Source of the DNA: Eledone cirrhosa
Lineage: Eukaryota; Mollusca; Cephalopoda; Octopoda; Eledonidae
DNA: 64,000 nucleotides
Assembly: GCA_964016885.1 (NCBI GenBank)
Contig: OZ024744.1
Span: 111,893,290-111,957,289, forward strand
Reading direction: 5' to 3'
Numbering within the stretch: the first letter of the stretch is position 1; every line of letters begins with the position of its first letter. Position numbers and translations under genes: made by a program. Below, in pieces: positions 33,216 through 43,949 of the stretch. The notes under the pieces were generated by a model. That model searched no databases. It saw nothing but the letters and a program-made list of their open reading frames with translations, and was not told the DNA's origin.

Positions 33216-33254
33216 AAGAATGTAATTTTGAACATAAATCTTATTAGAAATTTT

Positions 33255-33419
33255 TAGATGAGGAATTGCCAATTCCAGCATAGTTACGTCCCTTTACGAT
33301 CTGAGTTCAAATCCCGCCGAGGTTGACTTTGCCTTTCATCCTTACGGGGTCGATAAAATAAAGTACCAGTAATGCACTGAGTAATTGCTAGCCTTGTGCC
33401 TAAAGTAGAAACAATTATT
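33255..33419 (+). mobile_element. tRNA-derived SINE, 5'-truncated
   Basis: TTACGATCTGAGTTCAAATC (B-box region) then CCGCCGAGGTTGACTTTGCC, ACGGGGTCGATAAAATAAAG, GCCTTGTGCCTAAAGTAGAA and AATTATTA. Confidence 0.9.
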
Positions 33420-33420
33420 A

Positions 33421-33655
33421 TAATTTGCAGGGCTGTGGATTTGTAGAATCAGTAGAGCACCCAACAAAAATGTTTCGTAGTATTTTGTTTTGGCTCTTTA
33501 CATTCTGACTTTAGATCCTGCTGAGGTCAACTTTGCCTTTCATCCTTCCAAGGTCAATAAAGTACCAGTCAAGTACTGGGGTCAATTTAATCATCTTCTC
33601 CCTACCCCTTCCCCATAAAATAATTACTGGCTTTGTGTCTAAATTAGAAATCATT
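33421..33655 (+). mobile_element. diverged SINE subfamily copy
   Basis: GGGCTGTGGATTTGTAGAAT, AGTAGAGCACCCAACAAAAA form a degraded tRNA-like head. The body reads CTGAGGTCAACTTTGCCTTT, AAAGTACCAGTCAAGTACTG, GGGTCAATTTAATCATCTTC and AATTACTGGCTTTGTGTCTA. Its longer middle distinguishes it from the copy just before. Confidence 0.8.
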
Positions 33656-34022
33656 ATTGTATCATCAATGCTAACGAGAACATCAGGTAAAACAACATGT
33701 GGGGATTATTGTATCATGAATGCTAACGAGAACATCAGGTAAAACAACATGTGGGGATTATTGTATCATGAATGCTAACGAGAACATCAGGTAAAACAAC
33801 ATGTGGGGATTATTGTATCATGAATGCTAACGAGAACATCAGGTAAAACAACATGTGGGGATTATTGTATCATGAATGCTAACGAGAACATCAGGTAAAA
33901 CAACATGTGGGGATTATTGTATCATGAATGCTAACGAGAACATCAGGTAAAACAACATGTGGGGATTATTGTATAATGAATGCCAATGAGAACATCAGGT
34001 AAAACAACATGTGGGAATTATA
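33656..34022 (+). repeat. 52-bp tandem repeat, 7 copies
   Basis: Unit ATTATTGTATCATGAATGCT, AACGAGAACATCAGGTAAAA, CAACATGTGGGG. The copies are almost identical; the last has TATAATGAATGCCAATG. The array starts at the ATTATTGTATC tail of the preceding SINE, so the SINE tail probably joined the repeat unit. Confidence 0.96.
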
Positions 34023-34125
34023 ACTGACCCTTTTACATTTTATGTTTTCAATTTTACTGAATTCAACCTTGTCTTTCATCCTTCTGTAGTCAGTAAAATA
34101 AAGTACTGAAGACAACATAACTGAC
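34023..34125 (+). mobile_element. diverged SINE 3' fragment
   Basis: CTGACCCTTTTACATTTTAT, TTGTCTTTCATCCTTCTGTA and GTCAGTAAAATAAAGTACTG resemble the diverged SINE body at 33421. Confidence 0.6.
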
Positions 34126-34182
34126 TAACTCCTTCCCTCACACATTACATTTCCCAGTCAAGTTACCATGTTAGAAATGTGG

Positions 34183-37100
34183 ACGCTAGTGCCAATGTGG
34201 ACCTGTGCCAATGTGGACCTGTGCCAATGTGGACCTGTGCCAATGTAGACCTGTAAGCCAATGTGGACCTGTGCCAATGTGGATATGTGAGCCAATGTGG
34301 ACCTGTGAGCCAATGTGGACCTGTGAGCCAATGTGGACCTGTGCCAATGTGGACCTGTGCCAATGTGGACCTGTGCCAATGTGGCCCTGTGCCAATGTGG
34401 ACCTGTGCCAATGTGGACCTGTAAGCCAATGTGGACCTGTGCCAATGTGGACATGTGAGCCAATGTGGACCTGTGAGCTAATGTGGACCTGTGAGCCAAT
34501 GTGGACCTGTGCCAATGTGGACCTGTGAGCCAATGTGGACCTGTGAGCCAATGTGGACCTGTGCCAATGTGGACCTGTGCCAATGTGGACCTGTGCCAAT
34601 GTGGACCTGTGAGCCAATGTGGACCTGTGCCAATGTGGAACTGTGCCAATGTGGACCTGTGCCAATGTGGACCTGTGCCAATGTGGACCTGTGCCAATGT
34701 GGACCTGTGCCAATGGGGACCTGTGCCAATGTGGACCTGTGAGCCAATGTGGACCTGTGAGCCAATGTGGACCTGTGCCAATGTGGACATGTGCCAATGT
34801 GGACCTGTGCCAATGTGGACCTGTGCCAATGTGGACATGTGAGCCAATGTGGACCTGTGAGCTAATGTGGACCTGTGAGCCAATGTGGACCTGTGCCAAT
34901 GTGGACCTGTGAGCCAATGTGGACCTGTGCCAATGTGGACCTGTGAGCCAATGTGGACCTGTGCCAATGTGGACCTGTGCCAATGTGGACCTGTGCCAAT
35001 GTGGACCTGTGAGCCAATGTGGACCTGTGCCAATGTGGACCTGTGCCAATGTGGAACTGTGCCAATGTGGACCTGTGCCAATGTGGACCTGTGCCAATGT
35101 GGACCTGTGAGCCAATGTGGACCTGTGAGCCAATGTGGACCTGTGCCAATGTGGACATGTGAGCCAATGTGGACCTGTGAGCCAATGTGGACCTGTGCCA
35201 ATGTGGACCTGTGAGCCAATGTGGACCTGTGCCAATGTGGACCTGTGAGCCAATGTGGACGTGTGAGCCAATGTGGACCTGTGCCAATGTGGACCTGTGA
35301 GCCAATGTGGAACTGTGCCAATGTGGACCTGTGAGCCAATGTGGAACTGTGCCAATGTGGACCTGTGCCAATGTGGACCTGTGAGCCAATGTGGACCTGT
35401 GAGCCAATGTGGACCTGTGAGCCAATGTGGACCTGTGCCAATGTGGACCTGTGAGCCAATGTAGACCTGTGCCAATGTGGACCTGTGAGCCAATGTGGAA
35501 CTGTGCCAATGTGGACCTGTGCCAATGTGGACCTGTGAGCCAATGTGGACCTGTGCCAATGTGGACCTGTGAGCCAATGTGGACCTGTGCCAATGTGGAC
35601 CTGTGAGCCAATGTGGACCTGTGCCAATGTGGACCTGTGCCAATGTGGAACTGTGCCAATGTGGACCTGTGAGCCAATGTGGACCTGTGAGCCAATGTGG
35701 ACCTGTGCCAATGTGGACCTGTGAGCCAATGTGGAACTGTGCCAATGTGGACCTGTGAGCCAATGTGGACCTGTGCCAATGTGGACCTGTGAGCCAATGT
35801 GGACCTGTGCCAATGTGGACCTGTGCCAATGTGGACCTGTGCCAATGTGGACCTGTGCCAATGTAGACCTGTAAGCCAATGTGGACCTGTGCCAATGTGG
35901 ATATGTGAGCCAATGTGGACCTGTGAGCCAATGTGGACCTGTGAGCCAATGTGGACCTGTGCCAATGTGGACCTGTGCCAATGTGGACCTGTGCCAATGT
36001 GGCCCTGTGCCAATGTGGACCTGTGCCAATGTGGACCTGTAAGCCAATGTGGACCTGTGCCAATGTGGACATGTGAGCCAATGTGGACCTGTGAGCTAAT
36101 GTGGACCTGTGAGCCAATGTGGACCTGTGCCAATGTGGACCTGTGAGCCAATGTGGACCTGTGAGCCAATGTGGACCTGTGCCAATGTGGACCTGTGCCA
36201 ATGTGGACCTGTGCCAATGTGGACCTGTGAGCCAATGTGGACCTGTGCCAATGTGGAACTGTGCCAATGTGGACCTGTGCCAATGTGGACCTGTGCCAAT
36301 GTGGACCTGTGCCAATGTGGACCTGTGCCAATGGGGACCTGTGCCAATGTGGACCTGTGAGCCAATGTGGACCTGTGAGCCAATGTGGACCTGTGCCAAT
36401 GTGGACATGTGCCAATGTGGACCTGTGCCAATGTGGACCTGTGCCAATGTGGACATGTGAGCCAATGTGGACCTGTGAGCTAATGTGGACCTGTGAGCCA
36501 ATGTGGACCTGTGCCAATGTGGACCTGTGAGCCAATGTGGACCTGTGCCAATGTGGACCTGTGAGCCAATGTGGACCTGTGCCAATGTGGACCTGTGCCA
36601 ATGTGGACCTGTGCCAATGTGGACCTGTGAGCCAATGTGGACCTGTGCCAATGTGGACCTGTGCCAATGTGGAACTGTGCCAATGTGGACCTGTGCCAAT
36701 GTGGACCTGTGCCAATGTGGACCTGTGAGCCAATGTGGACCTGTGAGCCAATGTGGACCTGTGCCAATGTGGACATGTGAGCCAATGTGGACCTGTGAGC
36801 CAATGTGGACCTGTGCCAATGTGGACCTGTGAGCCAATGTGGACCTGTGCCAATGTGGACCTGTGAGCCAATGTGGACGTGTGAGCCAATGTGGACCTGT
36901 GCCAATGTGGACCTGTGAGCCAATGTGGAACTGTGCCAATGTGGACCTGTGAGCCAATGTGGAACTGTGCCAATGTGGACCTGTGCCAATGTGGACCTGT
37001 GAGCCAATGTGGACCTGTGAGCCAATGTGGACCTGTGAGCCAATGTGGACCTGTGCCAATGTGGACCTGTGAGCCAATGTAGACCTGTGCCAATGTGGAC

Positions 37101-39113
37101 CTGTGAGCCAATGTGGAACTGTGCCAATGTGGACCTGTGCCAATGTGGACCTGTGAGCCAATGTGGACCTGTGCCAATGTGGACCTGTGAGCCAATGTGG
37201 ACCTGTGCCAATGTGGACCTGTGAGCCAATGTGGACCTGTGCCAATGTGGACCTGTGCCAATGTGGAACTGTGCCAATGTGGACCTGTGAGCCAATGTGG
37301 ACCTGTGAGCCAATGTGGACCTGTGCCAATGTGGACCTGTGAGCCAATGTGGAACTGTGCCAATGTGGACCTGTGAGCCAATGTGGACCTGTGCCAATGT
37401 GGACCTGTGAGCCAATGTGGACCTGTGCCAATGTGGACCTGTGCCAATGTGGAACTGTGCAAATGTGGACCTGTGCCAATGTGGACCTGTGCCAATGTGG
37501 ACCTGTGCCAATGTGGACCTGTGCCAATGTGGACCTGTGCCAATGTGAACCTGTGCCAATGTGGACCTGTGAGCCAATGTGGAACTGTGCCAATGTGGAC
37601 CTGTGAGCTAATGTGGACCTGTGAGCCAATGTGGACCTGTGCCAATGTGGACCTGTGAGCCAATGTGGACCTGTGCCAATGTGGACCTGTGAGCCAATGT
37701 GGAACTGTGCCAATGTGGACCTGTGCCAATGTGGACCTGTGAGCCAATGTGGACCTGTGCCAATGTGGACCTGTGAGCCAATGTGGACCTGTGCCAATGT
37801 GGACCTGTGCCAATGTGGAACTGTGCCAATGTGGACGCTAGTGCCAATGTGGACCTGTGCCAATGTGGACCTGTGCCAATGTGGACCTGTGCCAATGTGG
37901 ACCTGTGCCAATGTGGACCTGTGCCAATGTGGACCTGTGCCAATGTGGACCTGTGAGCCAATGTGGAACTGTGCCAATGTGGACCTGTGAGCTAATGTGG
38001 ACCTGTGAGCCAATGTGGACCTGTGCCAATGTGGACCTGTGAGCCAATGTGGACCTGTGCCAATGTGGACCTGTGAGCCAATGTGGAACTGTACCAATGT
38101 GGACCTGTGCCAATGTGGACCTGTGAGCCAATGTGGACCTGTGCCAATGTGGACCTGTGAGCCAATGTGGACCTGTGCCAATGTGGACCTGTGCCAATGT
38201 GGACCTGTGAGCCAATGTGGACCTGTGAACCAATGTGGACCTGTGCCAATGTGGACCTGTGAACCAATGTGGACCTGTGAGCCAATGTGGACCTGTGCCA
38301 ATGTGGACCTGTGAACCAATGTGGACCTGTGCCAATGTGGAACTGTGCCAATGTGGACCTGAGCCAATGTGGACCTGTGCCAATGTGGACCTGTGCCAAT
38401 GTGGACCTGTGCCAATGTGGACCTGTGCCAATGTGGACCTGAGCCAATGTGGACCTGTGCCAATGTGGACCTGTGCCAATGTGGACCTGTGCCAATGTGG
38501 ACATGTGAGCCAATGTGGACCTGTGAGCCAATGTGGACCTGTGCCAATGTGGACCTGTGCCAATGTGGAACTGTGCCAATGTGGACCTGTGAGCCAATGT
38601 GGACCTGTGCCAATGTGGACCTGTGCCAATGTGGACCTGTGAGCCAATGTGGACCTGTACCAATGTGGACCTGTGAGCCAATGTGGACCTGTGCCAATGT
38701 GGACCTGTGCCAATGTGGACCTGTGAGCTAATGTGGACCTGTGCCAATGTGGCCCTGTGCCAATGTGGACCTGTGAACCAATGTGGACCTGTGCCAATGT
38801 GGACCTGTGCCAATGTGGACCTGTGCCAATGTGGACCTGTGCCAATGTGGACCTGTGCCAATGTGGACCTATCCAATGTGGACCTGTGCCAATGTGGACA
38901 TGTGAGCCAATGTGGACCTGTGCCAATGTGGACCTGTGAGCCAATGTGGACCTGTGCCAATGTGGACCTGTGAGCCAATGTGGACCTGTGCCAATGTGGA
39001 CCTGTGAGCCAATGTGGACCTGTGCCAATGTGGACCTGTGAGCCAATGTGGACCTGTGCCAATGTGGAACTGTGCCAATGTGGACCAGAGCCAATGTGGA
39101 CCTGTGAGCTAAT
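34183..39113 (+). repeat. 4.9-kb minisatellite of 16/18-bp units
   Basis: About 290 units of GTGCCAATGTGGACCT (16 bp) or GTGAGCCAATGTGGACCT (18 bp), with rarer GGAACT, GGACAT, AGCTAATG and GTAAGCC variants. No stop codon arises on much of either strand, which gives spurious frames of up to 1,503 codons on the minus strand (repeating GPHWHRSTLAQVHIG). The mix of two unit lengths is what keeps frames sliding but open. I see no start context, splice signal or codon bias that would make this a gene. Confidence 0.97.
34200..37437 (+). repeat. 1,618-bp higher-order duplication inside the minisatellite
   Basis: The order of unit variants from about 34200 to 35818 is repeated from about 35818 to 37437. 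Markers such as ATGTAGACCTGTAAGCC (34243 and 35861), CAATGGGGACC and GTGGATATGTGAGCC recur at an offset of exactly 1,618 bp. A smaller repeat of about 380 bp follows (about 37570 and 37950). Confidence 0.93.
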
Positions 39114-39119
39114 GAAAAT

Positions 39120-39298
39120 GAGCCAATTCATTATCATTGGCACAGGTTGACCAAGTTGGTCCTCAGGGCTAACGAAACACATGTACTTGGCATGTGGTCG
39201 TTGTAGCAACTGACCTTAATAATTATATTTATCCTTGTCCTAAAGACTTGAGTTGCTGTCTACCTTGGCTATCTTTACCAACAACAGTTGGATTTTTA
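39120..39298 (+). mobile_element. degraded hammerhead-containing repeat
   Basis: CCAAG (39153-39157) could pair with CTTGG after GAAAC-ACA-CA-TGT-A, giving a stem I and stem III, but the segment TTGGTCCTCAGGGCTAAC lacks a CTGANGA core. Downstream TGCTGTCTACCTTGGCTATC matches 32760-32790. Same family as 32640-32800. Confidence 0.5.
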
Positions 39299-39300
39299 CA

Positions 39301-39331
<31 letters not shown>

Positions 39332-39335
39332 CAAC
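39299..39335. repeat. CT and TA microsatellite
   Basis: (CT)n then (TA)n, then ATCAACC. Confidence 0.95.
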
Positions 39336-39421
39336 CATCATCATCATCATCACCGTTTTACGTCCGTTCTTCCACGCTAGCATGGGTTAGACAGGTTGTC
39401 CTGTTGTGGGCAGTGTCCGGT
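39336..39421 (-). mobile_element. LINE 3' tail fragment
   Basis: ATCATCATCATCACCGTTTT, ACGTCCGTTCTTCCACGCTA, GCATGGGTTAGACAGGTTGT is the reverse complement of the 3' end of the LINE at 55301. It breaks directly into Helitron sequence at 39422. Confidence 0.85.
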
Positions 39422-39759
39422 GCCTCAAATAAGCCCTAAAAAGCTGAAACAATGAAGTTTTTCACCTAATGCGGGCCCTAGGCCATAAAAAAGTTGGATT
39501 ATCTTTGCTCACGGTATGAAGAAGAGACTGACTAATACATAGTTACAATTTCAAGGAAATCGGTCTGACGTAACGCCTAAAAAAACCCCTAAAGTGCTTA
39601 AAAAACGGAGTTTTTCACCGAATGTTGGCCCTAGAGGATCAAAAAGTCGAATTTTATGTGCATAACACTCCCTGAAACATAAGGAATACACATGTAAAGT
39701 TTGAAAAACATCGGTTAGCTACTTCTCGAGTTTTAGGGATTCAAACTTACAGACACACA

Positions 39760-39811
<52 letters not shown>

Positions 39812-39833
39812 TCCTCAGTTTTATATATATAGA
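39422..39833 (-). mobile_element. Helitron 5' part, truncated
   Basis: Minus strand begins TCTATATATATAAAACTGAG after an A, then a (GT)n tract, GAATCCCTAAAACTCGAGAA and GTGTTATGCACATAAAATTC, as in the first part of 11604-12488. The 3' part is missing at the LINE-tail junction. Confidence 0.85.
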
Positions 39834-40058
39834 TAATATTTGATTTGTTTGCAATTATGCAAACATCCTCATTTTTAAAGCCATGTCAGTAGAATAAACC
39901 CCTCATTCTTGCTCTTGTCTTGGCATGTAAAGACAACTGCAAACACTATTGTTTCTGGGTATCACCCTTCATCAGTACAGCTCATTGTTCACCTGCCAAC
40001 TGTCAGAGCTAGTGAAAATATATGATATTTTCTAAAATACACAGAGACTGATTGACAT
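39834..40058 (-). mobile_element. solo element carrying a hammerhead
   Basis: Unique sequence of about 200 bp around the hammerhead at 39935-39982, without coding sequence. The boundaries are not clear. Confidence 0.45.
39935..39982 (-). ncRNA. hammerhead ribozyme
   Basis: Minus strand: stem I AGCTGTA pairs with TGCAGTT (7 pairs, two wobbles). CTGATGA is 39975-39969, stem II GGGT-GAT-ACCC, GAAA 39955-39952, stem III ACA-ATAG-TGT, U39942 (plus-strand A) at the cleavage site. All core bases are present; an A-A pair sits at the base of stem II. Confidence 0.78.
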
Positions 40059-40157
40059 GATTTGCATATTAGCAGATTGGCTGATCAGTCAGATCTGCAT
40101 ATTAGCAGATCCACTGATCAGCCAGATTTGCATATCAGCAGACTGGCCAGTCAGTTT
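40059..40157 (+). repeat. 33-bp repeat, 3 copies, with octamer motifs
   Basis: GATTTGCATATTAGCAGATT then GGCTGATCAGTCA, repeated three times with changes. ATTTGCAT (POU octamer consensus) is intact at 40060-40067 and 40126-40133 and altered to ATCTGCAT in the middle copy. Confidence 0.85.
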
Positions 40158-40246
40158 CCTGTATACGAGCGATCAATGGCTGGCTTTGCCATATTCAAAT
40201 AAATAAAAAAAAATTTTTTTAATTATCGCTCTACATGGCTGAATGC

Positions 40247-40596
40247 AATCATCATCATCATTTCATTTTACGTCCGCTTTTTCCCTGCTTGCAAGGGTGG
40301 GACAGGAACTGATTCTGGCTTGATTTTTACAGCTGGATGTCCTTCCTAACACCAACCTCATTTACAGTGAGTGCTGGGTGCTTTTTTTTTGCCGTGGCAC
40401 CTCCACGACCACTTTGCAGTGGAATGATAGGGACTCCTGTCCCTATCATCTCATTTCTACAGCTGAGTAAACTGGAGCAATGTGAAATAAAGTGTCTTGC
40501 TCAGGGACACAACACATCACCCGGTCTGAGAATTGAACTCACAACCTTTCGATTGCAAGGCCAATGCTCTAACCACTAAGCCATGTGCCTCCATTA
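40247..40596 (-). mobile_element. full-length tRNA-derived SINE with LINE tail
   Basis: Minus strand: GGAGGCACATGGCTTAGTGG, TTAGAGCATTGG (A-box region), GTGAGTTCAATTCTCAGACC (B-box region), GTGTCCCTGAGCAAGACACT, CTCAGCTGTAGAAATGAG, then a tail with AAGTGGTCGTGGAGGTGCCA, GTAAATGAGGTTGGTGTTAG, CAAGCAGGGAAAAAGCGGAC and (ATG)n. It is the best full copy of the second SINE family. Confidence 0.93.
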
Positions 40597-41159
40597 TAAA
40601 TAATATATATAATCAAATTCAATTATCTGTTTTTGTATCAAACTGCCTGAAAGCTCTCCTGGTCCTGTATTAAAAAAAAACTATTTGTTTTAATGTGCAT
40701 TTTTTTTTAAATAAAAAAACCTAAATACTTAACTGTTTGGAAGATTATTGGATGGACTGTAATAGTGTTTCAAAAGCTAGCCATGTTACACACTGTGACA
40801 CAGTGTGTAACAAGGCTAGCTTTGTCACATTGTGTAACCTCCCTGAGTACATGTCACTTATACTATAATACAAGATGAATTGTATGGAGATGCCATTACA
40901 ACAACACCAAATTGGCAGGCTATCTCACAATCAAATCAGTCCTCTATTTTCTATCCTCTATTCTCTGTTTATGTTTATGTTTGCCGTAATCCTGTTCTCT
41001 TATATAACTAATTCTGCAATTAACACCTGATGTGTTTTCACTGAATATTAACGGCCTTCTGTTGTTTTCACTGAATACTTCACTCCATTCCTGCATCATC
41101 TTTAATAACCAAAATCACCAGTTCTACCCATCAGTAAACAATGCTACATAATTGGTATA
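40597..41159. other. unique sequence, no gene recognised
   Basis: AT-rich unique bases apart from the palindrome at 40773-40823. No coding or RNA gene signal. Confidence 0.5.
40773..40823. repeat. 51-bp palindrome, one mismatch
   Basis: Centred on A40798: AAAGCTAGCCATG, TTACACACTGTG, A, CACAGTGTGTAA, CAAGGCTAGCTTT. Arms of 25 bp with a single mismatch and a one-base loop; strong cruciform potential. Confidence 0.95.
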
Positions 41160-41180
41160 TCTGTATATATATAACATTAA

Positions 41181-41214
<34 letters not shown>

Positions 41215-41977
41215 TCTGTGTATTACCTATAGGGGCCTACATCTTACGGCCGATTTTCATGAAACTTTACAGGCTCATAGATTAGTCATCGGAGAGTGTT
41301 TTCTATAATTCAGCGTATCGTTTTTTTTTTATTCCGGCGTCATTCTGCAGATAAATATCGATGGGGGGGGGGGGGGGGGGGGCACCTTTTTTTAGGTATT
41401 GAAAAATAAATTTTTTGGCTCGAGCTCCCACATTTTGCCACCGAATTCGTTCAAATTTTAAAGCAAAATAGAATTTACCCTTGCACATCCTGTAATGGCT
41501 TTTTATTTTGCATTTGTTGTTCAGGGACGGTGTGGCAGCCGCTTAAATATTCAAAAATACCACTTTTATACTCAAATTTCCACTTTTTCGGCTCTAGCTC
41601 CCACATTAATCAACCTACTTTGTTCAAATTTTACACTACGCTAGATCTGATTATTTCACGTCTTAAAGTGGCTTTATATTTTGGATTATTTGTTCAGGAA
41701 CGGCGTAGCAGCCGCTTAAATATTCGAAAATACCACCTTTTCAGCTCTAGCTCCCACATTTTTCAACCGATTTCGTTCAAATTCGAAACTCCCTCCCCCA
41801 GCATGCCCCTTCGTCAGTCACCCGTGTTTTTCTCAGTGGTAGAGGTCATCACCACCCTCCCTCGCATGGCCTGTGTGTGGCCATAGTTGAGTCATCGAGA
41901 AGCAGTCGCTAAGATCAACACCTTTTCATCAAAGCAGATATTTTATCTACCCAGGCAATGCTGGGTACAGCTGCTAG
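41160..41977 (+). mobile_element. non-autonomous Helitron, 818 bp
   Basis: It starts TCTGTATATATATAACATTA after an A and ends ACCCAGGCAATGCTGGGTAC (hairpin), AGCTG, CTAG (41974-41977), then T. The body has three repeated blocks of AGCTCCCACATT with TTCGTTCAAATT (about 41423-41460, 41590-41640, 41745-41785). No Rep/helicase. Confidence 0.83.
41363..41382 (+). repeat. 20-base G homopolymer
   Basis: An uninterrupted G20 followed by CACC, inside the Helitron; prone to slippage and quadruplex formation. Confidence 0.97.
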
Positions 41978-42177
41978 TATATATATATATATATATACTG
42001 CTAATAGGGAAAACAGACATTAAATAATGATGATGATGATATGTGTGTGTCTAGGTCCGTTCATGTCAGTGTTTGTGTCTGTAGCAGTTTACGGGGTAAA
42101 TATGAATCCAAAGGCACAATCTTCAGTGATATGACAGTAATACTCCAACAACAACAACAACAACATCAATGATGGTA

Positions 42178-42372
42178 ATAATTGTTTCTACTTTAGGCAC
42201 AAGACCAGCAAATTACCCAGTACATTACTGGTACTTTATTTTATCGACCCCGTAAGGATGAAAGGCAAAGTTAACCTCGGCGGGATTTGAACTTAGATCA
42301 TAAAGGGACGTAACTCTATGCTTCAAAGCATGGCGTCCGACTCTCTACCGATACTGCCAATCCACCGCCCTA
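42178..42372 (-). mobile_element. tRNA-derived SINE, full length
   Basis: Minus strand GGCGGTGGATTGGCAGTATC, AAGCATAGAGTTACGTCCCT, AAGTTCAAATCCCGCCGAGG, conserved body and AAACAATTATTACC tail. Confidence 0.93.
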
Positions 42373-42389
42373 ATCAATGATGATAATAA

Positions 42390-42586
42390 TAATAATTGTT
42401 TCTACTTTTTGGCAACAAGGCCGACAAATATCCAGTGCATTACTGGTACTTTATTTTATCGACCCCGTAAGGATGAAAGGCAAAGTCAACCTCGGCGGGA
42501 TTTGAACTCAGATCGTAAAGGGCCGTAACTCTATGCTGCAATGTATGGCATCCGACTCTCTACCGATACTGCCAATCCACCGCCCT
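42390..42586 (-). mobile_element. tRNA-derived SINE, full length
   Basis: Same structure and orientation as the copy at 42178; it begins GGCGGTGGATTGGCAGTATC on the minus strand and ends in an AATAAT-type tail. Confidence 0.93.
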
Positions 42587-42597
42587 TGATAAAAATA

Positions 42598-42712
42598 ATA
42601 ATTGTTTCTACTTTAGGCACAAGGCCAGCAAATACCCAGTGCATTACTGGTACTTTATTTTATCGACCCCGTAAGGATGAAAGGCAAAGTCAACTTCGGC
42701 GGGATTAAAAAT
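42598..42712 (-). mobile_element. tRNA-derived SINE, 5'-truncated
   Basis: The body from TAATCCCGCCGAAGTTGACT to AATTATTATTTTTATC on the minus strand. Third copy in a row with the same orientation; short AATAAT tails separate the copies. Confidence 0.9.
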
Positions 42713-42889
42713 AATAATAATAATCTTTAATTAATATTGGACCACTCCTTCTCCTATTCCCTCCCTCCTCTTCCTCTACAAAACTGACCAACATGGCTGA
42801 ACTCATCACTTCTTTCTAATTATCATTTTTAATTAACACTGAAATAAATAAGATGATTATTTTGTAAATCAAGTCAGTGTGTAATGTCT
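42713..42889. other. unique spacer
   Basis: About 175 bp with no recognisable feature. Confidence 0.5.
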
Positions 42890-43945
42890 ATGGCGGTGGT
42901 GGTGGTGATGGTTGAGGTGGTGGTGGTGGTGGTGGTGGAGGTGGTGGTTGAAGTGGTGGTGGTTGAGGTGGCGGTGTTGAGGTGGTGTTGAGGTGGTGGT
43001 GTTAGTGTTGGTGGTGGTGGTGGTTCAGGTGGTAGTGGTTGAGGTGGTCATGGTGGTAGTGGTGTTAGTTGAGGTGGTGGTAGTGGTGGTAGTGGTGGTG
43101 GTGGTGGTAGTGGTAGTGGTTGAGGTGGTGGTGGGGATGGTGGTGTTAGTGTTGGTATTGGTGGTGGTAGTGCTGGTAGTAGTGTTGGAGGTGGTGGAGG
43201 TGGTAGTGGTAGTGGTGGTAGTGGTAGTGGTGGTTGTGGTAGTGGTGGTGGAGGTAGTAGTGGTGGTAGTGGTGGTGGTTGAGGTGGTGATGGTGGTAGT
43301 GGTGGTGGTTGAGGTGGTGGTGTTCGTAGTGGTGGTGGTTGAGGTGGAGGTGGTAGTGATGGTGGTAGTGGTGTTGGTGGTGGTGGTGGTAGTGGTGTTG
43401 GTGGTGGTGATGGTGGTGGTTTTGATGGTGGTGGTAGTGGTGGTGGAGGTGGTAATAGTAGTGGTGGTGGTAGTGGTGGTAGTGGTGTTGGTGATGGTGG
43501 TGGTGGTGATGGTGGTGGTAGTGGTGGTGGTGTTCGTAGTGGTGGTGGTTGAGGTGGAGGTGGTGGTGGTTAAGGTGGTGGTGGTAGTGGTGGTGGTTGA
43601 GGTGGTGGTGTTGGTAGTGGTGGTGTTAGTGGTGGTGTTCGTAGTGGTGGTCGTGTTCTGGTGGTAGTGCTGTGGTGGTGGTTGAGGTGGTGGTGGTCCT
43701 GTGGTTGTTAGTGGTAGTAGTGGTGGTAGTGGTGTTGTGGTGGTGGTGGCTGTGTCGTGGTGGTGGTAGTAGTGGTGGTAGTGGTGGTGGTCTTGTCAGA
43801 GTAGTAGTAGTAGTATTTGTATCGGCAGTAGTAGCAGCAGCAGTATTAGTAGTAGTGGTATTAGTAGTAGTAACAGTAGTAGTAGTGGTTGTGGTAGTAG
43901 TAGTAGTAGTAGTAGTAGTAGTATTATTAGTAGTGGATTTCAATC
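42890..43945 (+). repeat. (GGT)n-dominated triplet array
   Basis: GGT with AGT, GTT and TGAGGT interruptions, changing to (AGT)n after 43800. Frames such as the 224-codon Val-rich one at 42993-43667 are artefacts of the triplet. Confidence 0.95.
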
Positions 43946-43949
43946 CTAA

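Noticed and set aside
34186..38697. 1,503-codon open frame on the minus strand
   Set aside because: It is the 16/18-bp minisatellite read through; the same applies to all large frames between 34158 and 39209. No start context, domain or splice evidence.
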